A stretch of DNA of 64,000 nt, from the NCBI RefSeq assembly GCF_963676685.1, contig NC_092354.1, forward strand, positions 16,994,746-17,058,745, given 5' to 3'. This DNA comes from Mytilus edulis. Taxonomy: Eukaryota > Mollusca > Bivalvia > Mytilida > Mytilidae. Numbering within the stretch: the stretch's first letter is position 1; each line of letters begins with the position of its first letter. The position numbers were made by a program, and so were the translations under genes. Under the pieces are notes generated by a model that worked only from the letters and a program-made list of their open reading frames with translations, was not told where the DNA came from and did no database searches. This document shows positions 33,607 to 45,130 of this stretch, piece after piece.

Positions 33607-35199
33607 TTATACGACCGCAAAACATATATTGGTATGACGTTGGCGTCGTCGTCGTCGTCCGAAGACACATTTGTTTTCGCACTATAACTTTAGTTTAAGT
33701 AAATAGAAATCTATGAAATTTAAACACAAGGTTTATGATCACAAAAGGAATGTTGGGATTGATTTTGGAAGTTTTGGTCCCAACCGTTTAGAAATTGGGG
33801 GCCAAAAGGGGCCCAAAATAAGCATTTTTCTTGGTTTTAGCACAATAACTTTAGTATAAGTAAATAGAAATCTATGAAATTTAAACACAAGGTTTATGAC
33901 CATAAAAGGAAGGTTGGGATTGATTTTGGAGTTTTGGTCCCAACAGTTTAGGAATTAGGGGCCCAAATAAGCATTTTTCTTGGATTTCGCACCATAACTT
34001 AAGTATAAGTTAAGTAAATAGAAATCTATGAAATTTAAACACAAGGTTTATGACCATAAAAGGAAGGTTGGGATTGATTTTGGAGTTATGGTCCCCACAG
34101 TTTAGGAATTGGGGGCCCAATGGGTAAAAAATTAAACTTTGTTTGATTTCATCAAAAATTGAATAAATGGGGTTCTTTGATATGCCAAATCTAACTGTGT
34201 ATGTAGATTCTTCATTTTTGGTCCTGCTTTCAAATTGGTCTACATTAAAGTCCAAAGGGTCCAAAATTAAACTTAGTTTGATTTAAACAAAAATTGAATT
34301 TTTGGGGTTCTTTGATATGCTGAATCCAAACATGTACTTAGATTTTTGATTATGGGCCCAGTTTTCAAGTTGGTCCAAATCAGGATCTAAAATTATTATA
34401 TTAAGTATTGTGCAATAGCAAGAAATTTTCAATTGCAACGTACTCAGCAATAACAAGAAATCTTCAATTGCACAGTATTGTGCAATAGCAAGAAATTTTC
34501 AATTGCACAGTATTGCGCAATAGCAAGAAATCTTTAATTGCACAGTATTGTGCAATAGCAAGTATTTTCAATTGCACAGTATTGCGCAATATCAAGAAAT
34601 ATCTAATTGCACAATATTGTGCAATAGCAAGAAATTTCAATTGGAGTTATCTTTCTTTGTCCAGAATAGCAGTTGAATCAACTTAAATCAATGTTTTATA
34701 CAATATACAATGTATATTCACTTTTACTACCAACTGATAAATTAAAACAATCTTTACCATTCAGTGATAACAAGCACTTTTTTACATTTTGATATTTTAT
34801 GATGTATTTAAATGAGTGATTATTGTTGCAAACTCCATTAGAAATTTGAATTGAGATCGGTTTTGGAATAAAGGATAGGGGGATGTGAAAAAAAAATTGG
34901 GGAGGGGGGGGGTTCAATTTTTCTCATTTGAAATTTCATAAATAAAAATAAAATTTTTCAAACATTTTTTTGAGAGGATTAATATTCAACAGCATATTGA
35001 ATTGCTCAAAGGCAGAACAAAAATTTTAAGTTCATTAGACCACATTCATTCTGTGTCAGAAACCTATGCTGTGTCAACTATTTAATCGCAATCCAAATTT
35101 AGAGCTGAATCCAGCTTGAATGTTGTGTCCATACTTACCCCAACCGTTCAGGTTTCAACCTCTGCGGTCGTATAAAGCTGCGCCCTGCGGAGCATCTGG
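33607..35199 (+). mobile_element. Helentron-like (HINE/pearl-like) element, copy C
   Basis: Termini match copy B (TTATACGACCGCA at the left; TGCGGTCGTATAA, then GCTGCGCCCTGCGGAGC and ATCTGG at the right). It has a short GTCGTCGTC run, about three ~155-bp units and an array of GCACAGTATTGTGCAATAGC-type units (34410-34635). It is uninterrupted and so gives the cleanest view of the family. Noncoding. Confidence 0.7.
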
Positions 35200-36692
35200 T
35201 TTATATCTACATAACTTTTTATACAAATTGGTTATTTTGAAGGTGTATTCATAAACTTCTGAATAAAGAAATTCTTCGGCAAAACTGAGTTTCCCTGTAG
35301 AATGTTTAAATTGATTTAAGAAAAGTTAGGAAATCCTTGAGATGTTTTATGAGACCAAAATAAGTCTCTTCATAAGAGGTCCCAGTCAATTGCATGCCAC
35401 AGGTTTCACCGCATACAATTTCTGCCATGAGTAAAGACAGCTTCGAATACGAGTTGAGAATTTTATAGGCATTCATTTAGGAAACAAAATTTAAAGATAT
35501 GATAGATAAAATGAATGCACAATTCCAGATTATAAAACAAACTGAGTGCATAAATTTATATTGCGATAGGTTTGTGAAATTTGCATTTATATAAGTCATC
35601 CGGTTAGTAGAAATTAGGATTTGTCAAAGGGTTATAATCGGGAAAATTATGAACATTCCCAAGTTATAAATAAAAAAGTCGAGCTTTAAAATAACTATTC
35701 AAATAGAAGCTGTAAATATATACTTTCAACTGGCTTCTTCTATTCACATTCAATTATTTCAATTCAAAAGTAAACACAAATTCAGCAACGATCATTGATG
35801 ACCCGGCAGTCAGCGGTCTAAGGTTCATGTATTGCTTTTCTTTTTTTAAAGAAAGCAACTTGTTTCTATATGCTTAACTATTTAAAGATATAACAGTTCA
35901 TAGTTTGCCAATTTGCATAGTACACCGATATCATGTATATGTTATTACAGAAAAAATATGCCTGTAAATAACTAAAGGGTGTTATCACAGCTTCTCTATA
36001 TCACTTCAAAGCATTTGCTCAGACATACATCATGCTTAATTACAATGTAGTTTAATTTATTGTAAGAAATAATGACCAGAGTATGTAATGAGGTTCTGTG
36101 CAAGTTTCTTAGTAATTCCCAAGTGTCTTATATAATAAGTTACATTCCTTGTTATCACAGCTTAGTTTATCCCTTAATAGCCCTGACTCATTGATTTACC
36201 ATGGTCCATCAAAAATGTATAAATTTAATTAAAAAATTAGTTATCAAGGCTATGCATTTAGTTTCTGCGCAAAGTCTCAAGAGTTCCCTAGAGCCCACTA
36301 TAAATGAAATAATTTTACAAATAACAAGCATATGTTATTACAGATTTAGAAAATTTAAGGTGAAAGTGTCTGTAATAACACGCACAAGTTATTCCCTGGA
36401 ATTGTCAACGTATATTTGTTCCACCCCTACAGAAGTTTCAGTGGAAACTTTATTATAAACATTGTCATAATACCTGTACCTGTCGGAACAAATATTCTAT
36501 ACTATTTATTCCGTTAGGAACATCTACTGTAATATTTATTCCTGTAGAAATAATATTCTAGAATAATTTTTCCATTTGGATGTCATATTATGAAGGAACT
36601 TTTATTCTGTGACAGAATAACCCTATAGAGTTATATCTCTGACTGATGATATTATATGTGTAAATTGTGGAACTATTATACTCCCAGGTAAA
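35200..36692. other. Upstream region of ZF gene B
   Basis: No gene is recognised. Sequence at about 36603-36642 (ending ATCTCTGACTGATGAT) is the inverted counterpart of 22417-22452. CCTGTAGAAATAATATTCTA-like motifs repeat loosely at 36490-36580. Confidence 0.35.
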
Positions 36693-36747
36693 TTGCAGAA
36701 AGGTATCAAAAGGTTTATATGTCTTTATATGTGTTTGTTCCTTACAG
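36693..36747 (+). promoter_or_regulatory. Conserved 3' splice site region, gene B
   Basis: It matches 7036-7089, ending GTTTGTTCCTTACAG. A second CAG lies 4 nt further on (36751). The acceptor defines the likely exon start, so the ATG at 36719, which lies inside the polypyrimidine region, is not used. Confidence 0.6.
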
Positions 36748-36796
36748 ACAGAGTTGTACAAGAACACACATACTGGAGATAAACATTATCAATAAG

Positions 36797-38311
36797 ATGT
36801 CAGAGGGAGGAGAGGATTTAGTCACAACCAATGGTACTCTACAGGGACACAATATGAATAAGATGTTAGAGGGAGGAGAGGATTTAGTCACACTTAACGG
36901 TACTCTACAGAGACACATAAACACACAGGAAGATAAAACACAACATAAATGTGATGTCTGTGCTAAAACATTTAGTCGAAGAGGTAACTTAAAGAGACAC
37001 ATGAGTACACATACGGGTGAAAAACCTTATAAATGTGATGTCTGTGCTAGAGAATTTAGTCAAAGGGGTGATTTAAAAAGACACGTAAGAACACATACTG
37101 GTGATAAACCTCATAAATGTGATGTTTGTGGGAAAGGGTTTAGTGAAAATGATAACTTACAGAAACACATGAGAACACATACTGGTGATAAACCTTATAA
37201 ATGTGATGTATGTGTTAAAGAATTTAAACGAAATGATGACCTAAAGAGACACTTGCAAACACATACTAGTGAAAAACCTCATAAGTGTGATTTATGTGAT
37301 AAAGGATTCAGACAGCTTCGTTATTTACAAAGACACATGAGAATACATCATGGTGACACACCTTATGAATGTGATGAATGTGGTAAAAGATTTAGTGAGC
37401 AAGGAAGTTTAAAGAAACACATGAGAACACATACAGGTGTTAAACTTTTTGACTGTGATGTATGTGGTAAAGGATTTATTGATCAAGGTAATTTAAAAAC
37501 ACATGCAAAAACACATACAGGTGACAAACCTTATGACTGTTGTGTATGTGGTAAAGGATTTATTGATCAAAGAAGTTTACAAAGACATACAAAAACACAT
37601 ACAGGTGAAAAACCTTATAACTGTGATGTATGTGGTAAAGGATTTAGTGAGAAAAGTAATTTACAGAGACACATGACAATACATACAGGTGACAAACCTC
37701 ATGAGTGTGTTCTCTGTGATAAAAGGTTCAGTCAGCTTGGTCATTTACAGAACCATGTAAACACACATACAGGTGACAAACCTCATATCTGTGTTCTCTG
37801 TGATAAAAGGTTCAGTCGGCTTGGTCATTTACAGAGACACATAGGAACACATACAGGTTACAAACCTCATGAATGTAATGTGTGTGGTAAAAGGTTTAGT
37901 GAGAATGGTAGTTTGAAAAATCATATGAGAATACATACTGGAGATAAACCTCATGCGTGTGATGTATGTGGTAAAAGGTTTACTCAGCTTGCTGGTTTAC
38001 AAATGCACATGAGAATACATACAGGCTATAAACCTTATGACTGTGATAAATGTGGGAAAGCGTTTAGTTATCATAATAGTTTACAGATTCACATGAGAAC
38101 ACATACAGGGGTTAAACCTTATGACTGTGATATATGTAGGAAAGCGTTTAGTCATCGTAATAGTTTACAGATTCATATGAGAACACATACAAGTGATAAA
38201 CCTTGCGACTGTGGTGTATGTGGCAAATGGTTTAAACGACTTGACAGTTTAAGGATACACATGAGAATACACACTGAGGATAAAGCAGATAACAAACCCG
38301 TAGATATGTGA
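36797..38311 (+). CDS. Poly-C2H2 zinc-finger protein B (16 fingers)
   Basis: The protein is 504 residues from the ATG of MSEGGEDL, the position equivalent to gene A. It has 16 C2H2 fingers with TGEKP/TGDKP linkers, predicting a nuclear nucleic-acid-binding protein. The N-terminal leader is duplicated: MSEGGEDLVTTNGTLQ and then MLEGGEDLVTLNGTLQRH. Fingers 1, 2 and 4 are of the CAREF/LKRH type and later ones of the CGKGF/LQRH or CDKRF type. Fingers 7 and 8 (GKGFIDQ) and 10 and 11 (CVLCDKRFS) are near-identical neighbours, showing recent internal duplication. The linker after finger 5 is HHGDTPYE. The protein ends shortly after finger 16 (EDKADNKPVDM), so this copy has the most natural C-terminus of the three. 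No effector domain is seen; a missing upstream exon is possible. Confidence 0.85.
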   Translation: MSEGGEDLVTTNGTLQGHNMNKMLEGGEDLVTLNGTLQRHINTQEDKTQHKCDVCAKTFSRRGNLKRHMSTHTGEKPYKCDVCAREFSQRGDLKRHVRTHTGDKPHKCDVCGKGFSENDNLQKHMRTHTGDKPYKCDVCVKEFKRNDDLKRHLQTHTSEKPHKCDLCDKGFRQLRYLQRHMRIHHGDTPYECDECGKRFSEQGSLKKHMRTHTGVKLFDCDVCGKGFIDQGNLKTHAKTHTGDKPYDCCVCGKGFIDQRSLQRHTKTHTGEKPYNCDVCGKGFSEKSNLQRHMTIHTGDKPHECVLCDKRFSQLGHLQNHVNTHTGDKPHICVLCDKRFSRLGHLQRHIGTHTGYKPHECNVCGKRFSENGSLKNHMRIHTGDKPHACDVCGKRFTQLAGLQMHMRIHTGYKPYDCDKCGKAFSYHNSLQIHMRTHTGVKPYDCDICRKAFSHRNSLQIHMRTHTSDKPCDCGVCGKWFKRLDSLRIHMRIHTEDKADNKPVDM

Positions 38312-38331
38312 GGCCACACTTAAAAATATTT

Positions 38332-38546
38332 GGTTTGCCCAAACCCTACCCAAAGGTTGAGACAGTGGGTAGATAGGTAGGCATTTCCTTTTGTTTTCAA
38401 AAAAAGAAATTGAAGTATCAGATGTTTATTAGTCTTCATGCCTTTTATATGATATTTGATTAAAAAAAAAATCTTTAAATCAGGACAATAAAAGAATTTG
38501 AGTAGGCAGCTTTTTTCTGGGTAGGTAGCGTTTGGGCAAACAAACC
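38332..38546. mobile_element. Candidate inverted-repeat element in the gene B 3' flank
   Basis: The left end GGTTTGCCCAAACCCTACCC and the right-end complement GTTTGCCCAAACGCTACCTA pair imperfectly. AATATTT occurs at both outer flanks and could be a target duplication. It starts 20 bp after the gene B stop and contains an AATAAA (38487-38492), so it may supply the polyadenylation signal. Confidence 0.45.
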
Positions 38547-39974
38547 TTAATATTTAATATGGCCTGAAGTATTTGTGTTGTATAATAATGGAAACTGATA
38601 TATGAATGGAAACATATACCTGTCATTTGGTGTGAGGTTTATATTATGGGCCAAACAATATCTGAAATGATGACTCATTGCTCATAGAGATGTATAAGAA
38701 CACGTAGATAAATCAGAACACATAAAGATAGTCTTTAAACTGTGATTTCTGTATATTGATAATGAAAAGGTTAAAGTTGAATTGTACTTAGTATACCATG
38801 GTATACATATATATCATTGTATATTGTTAACCAAATGAATGTTATTTCTTTGTTTTAAGGATCATATCCATGAAAGTTCATCTGTGAATTTATCTATATC
38901 ATGTATTATATTAAAACATTAATAAATTGTAATATGACAATGACATGTCGGGAATGTTTGTGGGATAAAACTTAAAAAGAAGAATATGTGGTATGATTGC
39001 TAATGTGACTACTCTTCACAAATGACCAAATGACACAAAAATATAAAAAAGCTATTGAAGGTCATCGTATGTTCCTTCAACAGGGAGCAACGTCAATACC
39101 GCAGCCATCCTTGAAAGGCCCCGGAATGACATATATAGAACAATTAAGAGAGAAAACTAACCGACAACTTTATGTACAAGGTCTGTCTCTCAAATACTGT
39201 AAACTGTAGTATAACTATATGTGGTGTATGGAATGACTGTAATGGGTACAGGTTTGTATAGCAGGTCTCATCCGATATTGACCTTAATATTATCATGGTT
39301 CATTGGTCAGTGTTAAGCTTTTTGTGTTTTGGTCTGTTTTCAAGTATTATAACCAACAGGTCAACTATAATTGGTGTATGGAATGATGGTTAAGTATGTA
39401 AACAAGTCGTTCTAACCAGTATACAATAAACAATTATTATCTGATTGTACATGTTAAACACGTGCTCAATAGCCATGCTTTTTGTTATTTGTTTACCATA
39501 AGGTGACAATCGGTAAACTTCTGCTTCAAAACACGGCATTTAATGAGCAGCCATATTGGTTAAATCGTAACAGAGAGAGAGACGATTTATAAACGATATA
39601 TTTGCGTAAAAAATAATAAATTCGTGCACAGAGGACTAAGTTTAGGATATATACATGCATTGGTTCCAGAATTGGATAAACATGATTTTATACTATATTC
39701 ACTCGTTTCATATTTCTTTAAGTTTGTGTGTTTCTGTATATTTTTCAAATTCCTGATGTACAAAATGATGTAATAGGTCAAGTCTATTTTGGAAGCTTAT
39801 AATTGTAATTGGTGAACTTCCTTTTATAGCTGACTTTGCGGTATGGGCTTTGCTCATTGTTGAAGGCCGTACGGTTACATGTACCTATAGTTGTTAATGT
39901 CTCTATCATTTGGTCTTTTGTGGATAGTTGTCTCATTGTTAATCATACCACATCTTTTTTATATTGTCTTCCAG
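38547..39974 (+). repeat. Duplicated downstream modules of ZF unit B
   Basis: In order: the GGAAACTGATATATGAATGG / GGGCCAAACAATATCTGAAA module (38585-38720), the CATGAAAGTTCATCTGTGAA module (to 38960), a mussel dispersed repeat (38985-39180) and TGACCTTGACC-type repeat pieces (39240-39400). This is the same order as after genes A and C and relic D. No gene is seen. Confidence 0.55.
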
Positions 39975-40061
39975 GCAGATATTTTCTGACCGTGACCTCA
40001 TTTTCATTTAGACATTTTCGTAAATTTGAAAATCGTATACTATAAGCATTGACCATGACAT

Positions 40062-40755
40062 CATAGAACATTGATAATGTTAAACGTATGTGATACTTGA
40101 CCTTATTATCATGATAGAACATTGATAATGATAAGCGTATGTGATACTTGACCTTATTATCATGATAGAACATTGATAATAATAAGCGTATGTGATACTT
40201 GACCTCATTATCATAGAACATTGATAATGTTGAGCGTATGTGATACTTGACCTCATTATCATGATACAACATTGATAATATTAAGCGTATGTGATACTTG
40301 ACCTCATTATCATGATATACCATTGATAATGTTAAGCGTATGTGATACTTGACCTCATTATCATGATAGAACATTGATAATGTTAAGCGTATGTTATACT
40401 TGACCTTATTATCATGATAGAACATTGATAATGATAAGCGTATGTGATACTTGACCTCAGTATCATGATAGAACATTGATAATGGTAAGCGTATGTAATA
40501 CTTGACCTCATTGTCATGATAGAACTTTAATAATGTTAAGCGTATGTAATACTTGACCTTATTATCATGATAGAACATTGATAATGATAAGCGTATGTGA
40601 TACTTGACCTCATTATCATGATAGAACATCGATAATGATAAGCGTATGTGATACTTGACCTCATTATCATGATAGAACATCGATAATGATAAGCGTATGT
40701 GATACTTGACCTCATTATCATGATAGAACATTGATAATGTTAAGCGTATGTGATA
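40062..40755 (+). repeat. 51-bp tandem array, about 14 units
   Basis: Each unit carries CATGATAGAACATTGATAAT, GTTAAGCGTATGTGATACTT and GACCTCATTAT. Because 51 is divisible by three, the minus strand stays open as 17-residue repeats (MFYHDNEVKYHIRLSLS). I treat this as a by-product, since the paralogue near 60210 has a single noncoding unit. The array runs into TGTGATACTTGTGGTAAAGC, which resembles a ZF CDTCGK segment. Confidence 0.9.
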
Positions 40756-41061
40756 CTTGTGGTAAAGCTTTCATGTTGCAAACTTTCAATATGAATTTAT
40801 TATTTCAGCATGTGTACTCTGTTATTCGTCGAAGAAGCCGGTATTCCCGGAATAAACCAAGTCAACGACTTTCGGTAGCCGGAAAATATAAACACGCCTA
40901 GCCAATTTAGATTCGAGTCGAACGCATTCTGATTTTAAAGTACTGGTTGAAAATTGGTGTGTGATGAAACATTGAGGTTTTATAGAAAACTTTGAGTCAG
41001 AGTACACACAGCGATTACACGTGTACATGTTGTGAAGGTGTAAACTGACCGTCAGAACTTA

Positions 41062-42345
41062 CAGCGAAAAGAAACACTTTTTTATAAATTCAGATATTAT
41101 TGCGTGCATTTATTATTGTCGAACCTGCAACTTTTGTTGTAGAAAGCTCGACATAGGAATAGTGATCCGGCGGCGGCGGTGTTAGTTCACTTCTTAAAAG
41201 CTTTATATTTTAGAAGACAGAAGACCTGGATGCTTCATACTTTGTATATAGATGCCTCATGTTACGAACTTTCCGTCAGTCACATTATCCAATGTCATTG
41301 ACCTCATTTTCATGGTTCAGTGACTACTTGAAAAAAAAATAAGATTTTTTGTAATGTTAAATTCTCTCTAATTATAAGTAATTGGATAACTATATTTAGT
41401 ATGTGCGTACCTTGCAAGCTCCTCATGCCTGTCAGACAGTTTTCACTTGACCTCGACCTCATTTCATGGATCAGTGAACAAGGTTAAGTTTTCGTGGTCA
41501 AGTCCATATCTCCGATACTATAAGCAATATGTCTAGTATATTTGGTGTATGGAAGGACTGTAAGGTGTACATGTCCAACTTGCAGGTGTCATCTGACCTT
41601 GACCTCATTTTCATGGTTCAGTGGTTATAGTTAAGTTTTTGTGTTTTGGTCTGTTTTTCTTATACTATATGCAATAGGTCTACTATACTTGGTGTATAAA
41701 ATGATTGTAAGGTGTACATGTGACCTCAGTTTCATGGTTAAATGGTCAAAGTTAAGTTTATCAGTTTTGGTCTATTTTTCTAATAGTTTATGCATTAGGT
41801 CAACTATATTTGGTGTATGGAAATATTTTATGATCTATATGTCAGTTACAAAGGTTTTATTTGACCTTGACCTCATTTTCGCGGTCCATTGCTAAGTGTT
41901 AAGTGTTTGTGTTTTGGTCTGTTTTTCTTTATTTATAAGCAATAAGTCAACTATATTTGTTGTATTGAAGACTTGTTAGCTGTACATGTCTGCCTGGCAT
42001 GGTTCATCTGACCTTGACCTCATTTTCATGGTTCATTGATCAATGTTTCATTTTCTTGGTTAATGTTTCGTTTATGTAATAAAGCTTTATATTTAGGTCA
42101 AAAAACATAATAACAATGATTAGTAAAAAAGGCGAGACATTTCAGTGTGTGCACACTTGTTGAGATTTTGTAATTGAAGACTTAAATGCCATTTCACCTT
42201 TTATGATTTTTAGAAAAATCCTGTTTAATTGATATAAAATATTTCAAAATTCGAGTTTGAATTATTCGGCGTATCGAACTCTGTCGCATTTTTCGCAATA
42301 ATAAAAACCTCGCACTAATTTCTTAATTTACAGCATTAAAGTCAC
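41062..42345 (+). mobile_element. Inserted repeat element with stem-loop and TGACCTTGACC units
   Basis: It is absent from the paralogous position (60553-60580), where AAAGAAAA runs directly into TTTAAGTCACTACACAG. It contains a stem-loop at 41117-41153 and then about four diverged units with GACCTTGACCTCATTTTCAT and GTGTTTTGGTCTGTTTTTCT. It carries GGCGAGACATTTCAGTGTGT near 42130. A related copy lies at 57900-58500. Exact ends and target duplication are unclear. Confidence 0.6.
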
Positions 42346-42625
42346 TACACAGCCCCAACAATGAGCAAAACCCCATGTAACTTATGCACACGGGAAAAGA
42401 GGTCCGATTTTGACAGACTTATATAGAATATATCGTGGATAGTAACGTTTCTGAACGCTCAACCTTCCTACTAACCCAGGATAGCGGTGAAACAGCGCAT
42501 ACCTGTGAAAAATATAATACATGTAGTATACATATTTAATGAGCAATTTAGTCAAAAAGGTGACGAACGTTGCATGCTACATACATGAAATCATTCTGAC
42601 AACAATTTTTACTTGTTTAAAATGT

Positions 42626-43312
42626 GAAGTAGCTTGATAAGTAACAGATTATCTACGACCTCGGGAAGTGTTAAATATGAAGTAGCTTGATAAGTAAGAG
42701 ATTATCTACTACTTCGGGAAGTGTAAAATATGAAGTAGCTTGATAAGTAACAGATTATCTACTACTTCGGGAAGTGTACAATATGAAGTAGCTTGATAAG
42801 TAACAGATTATCTACTACTTCGGGAAGTGTAAAATATGAAGTAGCTTGATAAGTAACAGATTATCTACTACTTCGGGAAGTGTAAAATGTGAAGTAGCTT
42901 GATAAGTAACAGAGTATCTACTACTTCGGGAAGTGTACAATATGAAGTAGCTTGATAAGTAACAGATTATCTTCTACTTCGGGAAGTGTAAAATATGAAG
43001 TAGCTTGATAAGTAACAGATTATCTACGACTTCGGTAAGTGTAAAATGTGAAGTAGCTTGATAAGTAACAGATTATCTACTACTTCGGGAATTGTAAAAT
43101 ATGAAGTAGCTTGATAAGTAACAGATTATCTACGACTTCGGGAAGTGTAAAATATGAAGTAGCTTGATAAGTAACAGATTATCTACGACTTCGGGAATTG
43201 TAAAATATGAAGTAGCTTGATAAGTAACAGATTATCTACGGCTTTGGGAAGTGTAAAATATGAGTAGCTTGATAAGTAACAGATTATCTACGGCTTTAGG
43301 AAGTAGAGAGAG
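42626..43312 (+). repeat. 53-bp tandem array of hairpin-forming units, about 13 copies
   Basis: GAAGTAGCTTGATAAGTAAC starts at 42626, 42679, 42732 and so on every 53 bp. Within each unit GAAGTAG pairs with CTACTTC, and GATAA with TTATC, giving a two-part stem with an 8-nt loop (GTAACAGA). The paralogue near 60780 has only the end of one unit (ATTATCTACGGCTTCGG). Confidence 0.9.
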
Positions 43313-43345
43313 CTCGTTTCTTGGCTAAAATATCATAATACAATA

Positions 43346-43488
43346 CAGGGGCGGATCCAGCCATTTTAAAAGTGGGTGCCAACCCAGACTAAAAGGGGGG
43401 TCCAGCTATATGCTCCTATTCAAATGCATTGATCTACCAAGAAAAAGGGGGGTCCAACCCCCGGAACATACCCCTGGATCCGCCAATG
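43346..43488. mobile_element. Short non-autonomous element (copy 4)
   Basis: It begins CAGGGGCGGATCCAGCC and ends CTGGATCCGCCAATG. No matching 5-bp duplication is visible. The paralogous site near 60838 lacks it. Confidence 0.6.
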
Positions 43489-43744
43489 TAACAACTTACA
43501 AAAGACCTTTGGCTGTAAATGTTGTGTAAATATTCAATATGTCAATAACACCAACATTAGAACATATATATAAATGTTACGTTAAAATTAAATTGTTCAA
43601 TCAATTAAGTTTTATTCAAAGTCGGTATTCAATAAAATATTATATACTTGAGAATAAATACGGGGAATGTGTGAAAGAGACAACCGGATCTTAAAACACA
43701 GACGATAGCCACCAATGGGTCTTCAGCAATGTATTAAAATCTCA

Positions 43745-45130
43745 TCGCGAGACAGGCTGTCAATAACAACATTTGAACATATATACGAGACAGGCTGCCA
43801 ATACATGTAACAACATTCGAACGTATATATGGGGCAATATGCGCAATTGTTTCTCCATAGGCCGTAATGGTTGCTCAGCCCATATCGTAAACTTGTATAT
43901 GTATGATGGCTTGTTTCGAAGCTGAGACATTTTGGCATATGTGGTTAAATTTTCGGGGTACGAAGTGTGATTCATTTTCCCGTAATTTAGCAAACCCCGA
44001 GTATCCTTTTGCGATGTCGCTCCTCATAGTAAAAAATCCCAATTTTAACACAATAAGTTCTTTGAAATTTTAATACTTTGAACACATTTCATAGCTCCAT
44101 GGTTTTTACACATTTATTCTGTGTTCCCTTATTTTCCAAATTAACACTAATGGTTCAACTCAGTCATTTGTTTATCATAGAAATGTGTCAAATATCACTA
44201 CACAGAGATTTTTTGTTTACACGTGACTTTTGTTCCTCATTTCAAGGCGCATTAGGGGTATTGTCCCATATACGAGACAGGCTGCCAATAACAACATTTG
44301 AACATATATACGAGACAGGCTGCCAATAACAACATTTGAACATATATACGAGACAGGCTGCCAATAACAACATTTGAACATATATGGGTATACATTTACA
44401 ATTAATTCTCCATAGGCCGTAATGGTAACGTTTTCCTCCGTTGCTCAGTCCATATCGTTTACTTGAACATGTATGATGGCTCATATCGAAGCTGATACAT
44501 TTATACATGTCTGGTTAAATTTTCGGGGTGGCAAGTGAGATTACTTTTTTCGCAAATTGCTGGACCCCGGAAGATGGTGAAAAATGTCACTCTCCTCATG
44601 AAATAATCCCAAAATTCTGATCATAAAATTCAATAAAAAAATTGTCCTTTCTAATAATTTATTTCAGGTCAAATCTACATCTTTCTTTTCTCATCACATC
44701 AGCTCTATAAAACAGTTCTTATTGTTCATTTATGTCCATTTTTAAAATCACAGCATCCACAATTGTATGGCGGACTAATATTTTTTTTTAATTACGTCAT
44801 CTGAGTTCCTCATCTCAAGGTCTATTAGGGATCCTGACCCATATACGAGACAGGCTGCCAATAACAACATACGAACATATATACGAGACAGGCTGCCAAT
44901 AACAACATTGGAACATATATACGAGACAGGCTGCCAATAAAAACATTTGAACATATATACGAGACAGGCTGCCAATAACAACATTTGAACATATATACGA
45001 GACAGGCTGCCAATAACAACATTTGAACATATATACGAGACAGGCTGCCAATAACAACATTCGAACATATATACATGTACGAGACAGGCTGCCAATAACA
45101 ACATTTGAACATAAATACGAGACAGGCTGC
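43745..45130 (+). repeat. 38-bp repeats in three sub-arrays with a ~500-bp internal duplication
   Basis: The unit ACGAGACAGGCTGCCAATAA + CAACATTTGAACATATAT occurs about twice at 43747-43830, three times at 44268-44388 and eight times at 44842-45126. The sub-arrays are separated by related spacers: CTCCATAGGCCGTAATGGT and GGTTAAATTTTCGGGGT occur after the first and second. The paralogue near 61095 has one fragment (GCGAGACAGGCTGCAG). Long open frames on the minus strand arise because the unit lacks stops. Confidence 0.85.

Noticed and set aside
36719-36796. Earlier ATG for ZF gene B (and 55102 for gene C)
   Set aside because: These ATGs sit inside the T-rich tract ending in a conserved TTACAG splice acceptor, so they are probably intronic.
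39943-40731. 262-codon minus-strand frame of 17-residue repeats (MFYHDNEVKYHIRLSLS)
   Set aside because: It arises from a 51-bp array whose length is a multiple of three. The paralogous site has one noncoding unit, and other frames are open too.
42626-43312. Possible CRISPR-like array
   Set aside because: There are no unique spacers: the whole 53-bp unit is repeated. The context is animal DNA.
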